A stretch of 64,000 nt of DNA from Sulfurimonas sp. (lineage in GTDB: Bacteria > Campylobacterota > Campylobacteria > Campylobacterales > Sulfurimonadaceae). Under the pieces are notes generated by a model. It was not told the origin of the DNA and ran no database searches. It was given only the letters and a program-made list of their open reading frames with translations. The DNA is taken from NCBI GenBank assembly GCA_021732045.1, contig JAKFWK010000001.1, forward strand, positions 62,001 through 126,000, read 5' to 3'. Position numbers and translations under genes: made by a program. Below are positions 63,042 through 64,000 of the stretch, piece by piece. How positions within the stretch are numbered: position 1 is the first letter of the stretch; each line of letters starts with the position of its first letter.

Positions 63042-64000
63042 AAATATTAACCTTTACTGGCAAAACCCCATCAGAAGCTCTTAAAAAAGCAAAGCTAGAT
63101 ATAAACTATAGCCAAATGATTCATATTGATACAAAAGAGATTCAAAAGAAATCTCTTGGACGAGAAGCTGTCTATGAGATTATTATGGGCTTGGAGAATG
63201 ATTCAGCGTTTAACTCATATCAAAATGTAAAGCAGACCACAAAAGATGAGAGATCTGTTACGCAAAAAAGCACCGATGTCCTTTTTGATATCTCAAGTGC
63301 TGCTAGACAAATTTCAAAAATTGCGGATGTAAAAGACCCACTTTATGATTATCAAGAGCCAAAACAACAGTCATTAATTGAGCCTAAAGAGCTAAAAGAG
63401 ATAAAGTCAGAAATCTCAAAATTAGGCGATAAAATCAAGATTATTCAAAATATGTTTTGGGATGAAAGGGCGCCTAATCTAGAGAGTCAAATCCCATCTG
63501 AGTTTGCGGAGATATATCGTCTTGCTTATCAGAGTGGGATGAATAAAGAGCATGTAGATACAATTATGAGTATGACACTAGAGCATATGCCATATAAAAT
63601 GAGAGAAAACTCATCTACTGCAAAAAGATATTTTCAAACACTACTCAGAAAAATGGTACCAGTTAGATTAGAGAGTGTTCCTTCTGGTGGAAGTAAAAAA
63701 GTAATCATGCTTGTTGGTCCAACCGGAGTTGGAAAAACAACATCAGTTGCGAAGTTAGCAGCTAGATACTCCTACTTGATGGAAAAAAAATATAAAGTAG
63801 GCTTGGTTGTTCTTGATACCTACAGAATAGGTGCAGTTGAGCAGTTGATGCAATATGCAAGAATGATGAAATTAGCAATAGAGACAGTTGTGGATCCACC
63901 TGAATTTGCAACCGCCCTTGATTCACTAAAGCATTGTGACTATATTTTAATAGATACGATGGGTTCAAGTCCTTATGATAGAAAAAAAATCGAGAAGATA
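63038..64000 (+). CDS. flhF: FlhF, flagellar SRP-like GTPase, 3' end missing
   Basis: FlhF sets the site and number of polar flagella. The visible 321 codons include a variable N-terminal domain (MKILTFTGKTPSEALKKAKL), an N-domain helix bundle, and the G domain with P-loop LVGPTGVGKTTSVAKLA, then VLDTYRIGAVEQL and LIDTMGSSPYD. The frame is open to the window edge. Family length is about 400-450 residues, so roughly a quarter is missing. Overlap with folK suggests translational coupling. Confidence 0.94.
   Translation, partial: MKILTFTGKTPSEALKKAKLDINYSQMIHIDTKEIQKKSLGREAVYEIIMGLENDSAFNSYQNVKQTTKDERSVTQKSTDVLFDISSAARQISKIADVKDPLYDYQEPKQQSLIEPKELKEIKSEISKLGDKIKIIQNMFWDERAPNLESQIPSEFAEIYRLAYQSGMNKEHVDTIMSMTLEHMPYKMRENSSTAKRYFQTLLRKMVPVRLESVPSGGSKKVIMLVGPTGVGKTTSVAKLAARYSYLMEKKYKVGLVVLDTYRIGAVEQLMQYARMMKLAIETVVDPPEFATALDSLKHCDYILIDTMGSSPYDRKKIEKI

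Overview
The window is AT-rich Campylobacterota (Epsilonproteobacteria) DNA, most like a free-living Sulfurimonas-type chemolithotroph. The evidence is a CheA with a fused receiver domain, a nap operon in the order napA-G-H-B-F-L-D, an aminofutalosine-type deaminase (futalosine menaquinone route), and the block sppA / deaminase / aroQ / folK / flhF, which matches Campylobacter gene order as I remember it. I cannot name the species. I saw no rRNA, tRNA, CRISPR array or intact insertion sequence.

Layout. 1-2561: chemotaxis genes cheAY (5' end cut by the window) and cheW. 2573-5994: an Mla/MCE-type lipid ABC transporter (STAS-permease fusion, ATPase, MCE protein, lipoprotein), followed by an aminopeptidase P gene. 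7358-15605, minus strand: a ten-gene periplasmic nitrate reductase operon, with a PAS-domain gene between napL and napD and two unknown genes at its end. 15606-18103: a 736-bp AT-rich spacer with several dyads, a DMT-family permease, and a decayed stretch with remnants of a DUF1016-like gene and a DASS/SLC13-like transporter. 18399-22672, minus strand: a compact six-gene operon encoding an SHP-like monohaem cytochrome, a dihaem cytochrome, a cytochrome b561-dihaem fusion, a Spy/CpxP-like protein and a two-component system. 23312-25325: a diguanylate cyclase and a double-META lipoprotein.

25512-30732 is a copper-handling cassette: a P1B ATPase with YHS and metal-binding N-terminal domains, a small secreted protein, an outer-membrane efflux lipoprotein and a multicopper oxidase. 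It looks less AT-rich than its surroundings. A radical SAM/SPASM gene, a truncated antitoxin-like remnant, surE, a ThiF-family gene and several small or outer-membrane unknowns follow up to 35762.

The standout is 35895-59837. It encodes a 4616-residue RTX-type protein followed by its apparent type I secretion machinery: an ABC exporter with a degenerate C39-like domain, an HlyD-type adaptor and a TolC-type outer-membrane protein. Within the same run of genes lie a membrane sensor with no output domain, a MotA/TolQ-like protein with a long cytoplasmic tail, a small MotB/SiiA-like protein with a membrane aspartate, a small secreted protein and a TPR-glycosyltransferase. The closest parallel I know is the Salmonella SPI-4 Sii system, in which a giant adhesin is secreted by a type I system and controlled by a proton-channel pair (SiiA/SiiB). 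Here that pair appears with an added sensor and possible glycosylation. The window ends with sppA, the deaminase gene, aroQ, folK and the 5' part of flhF.
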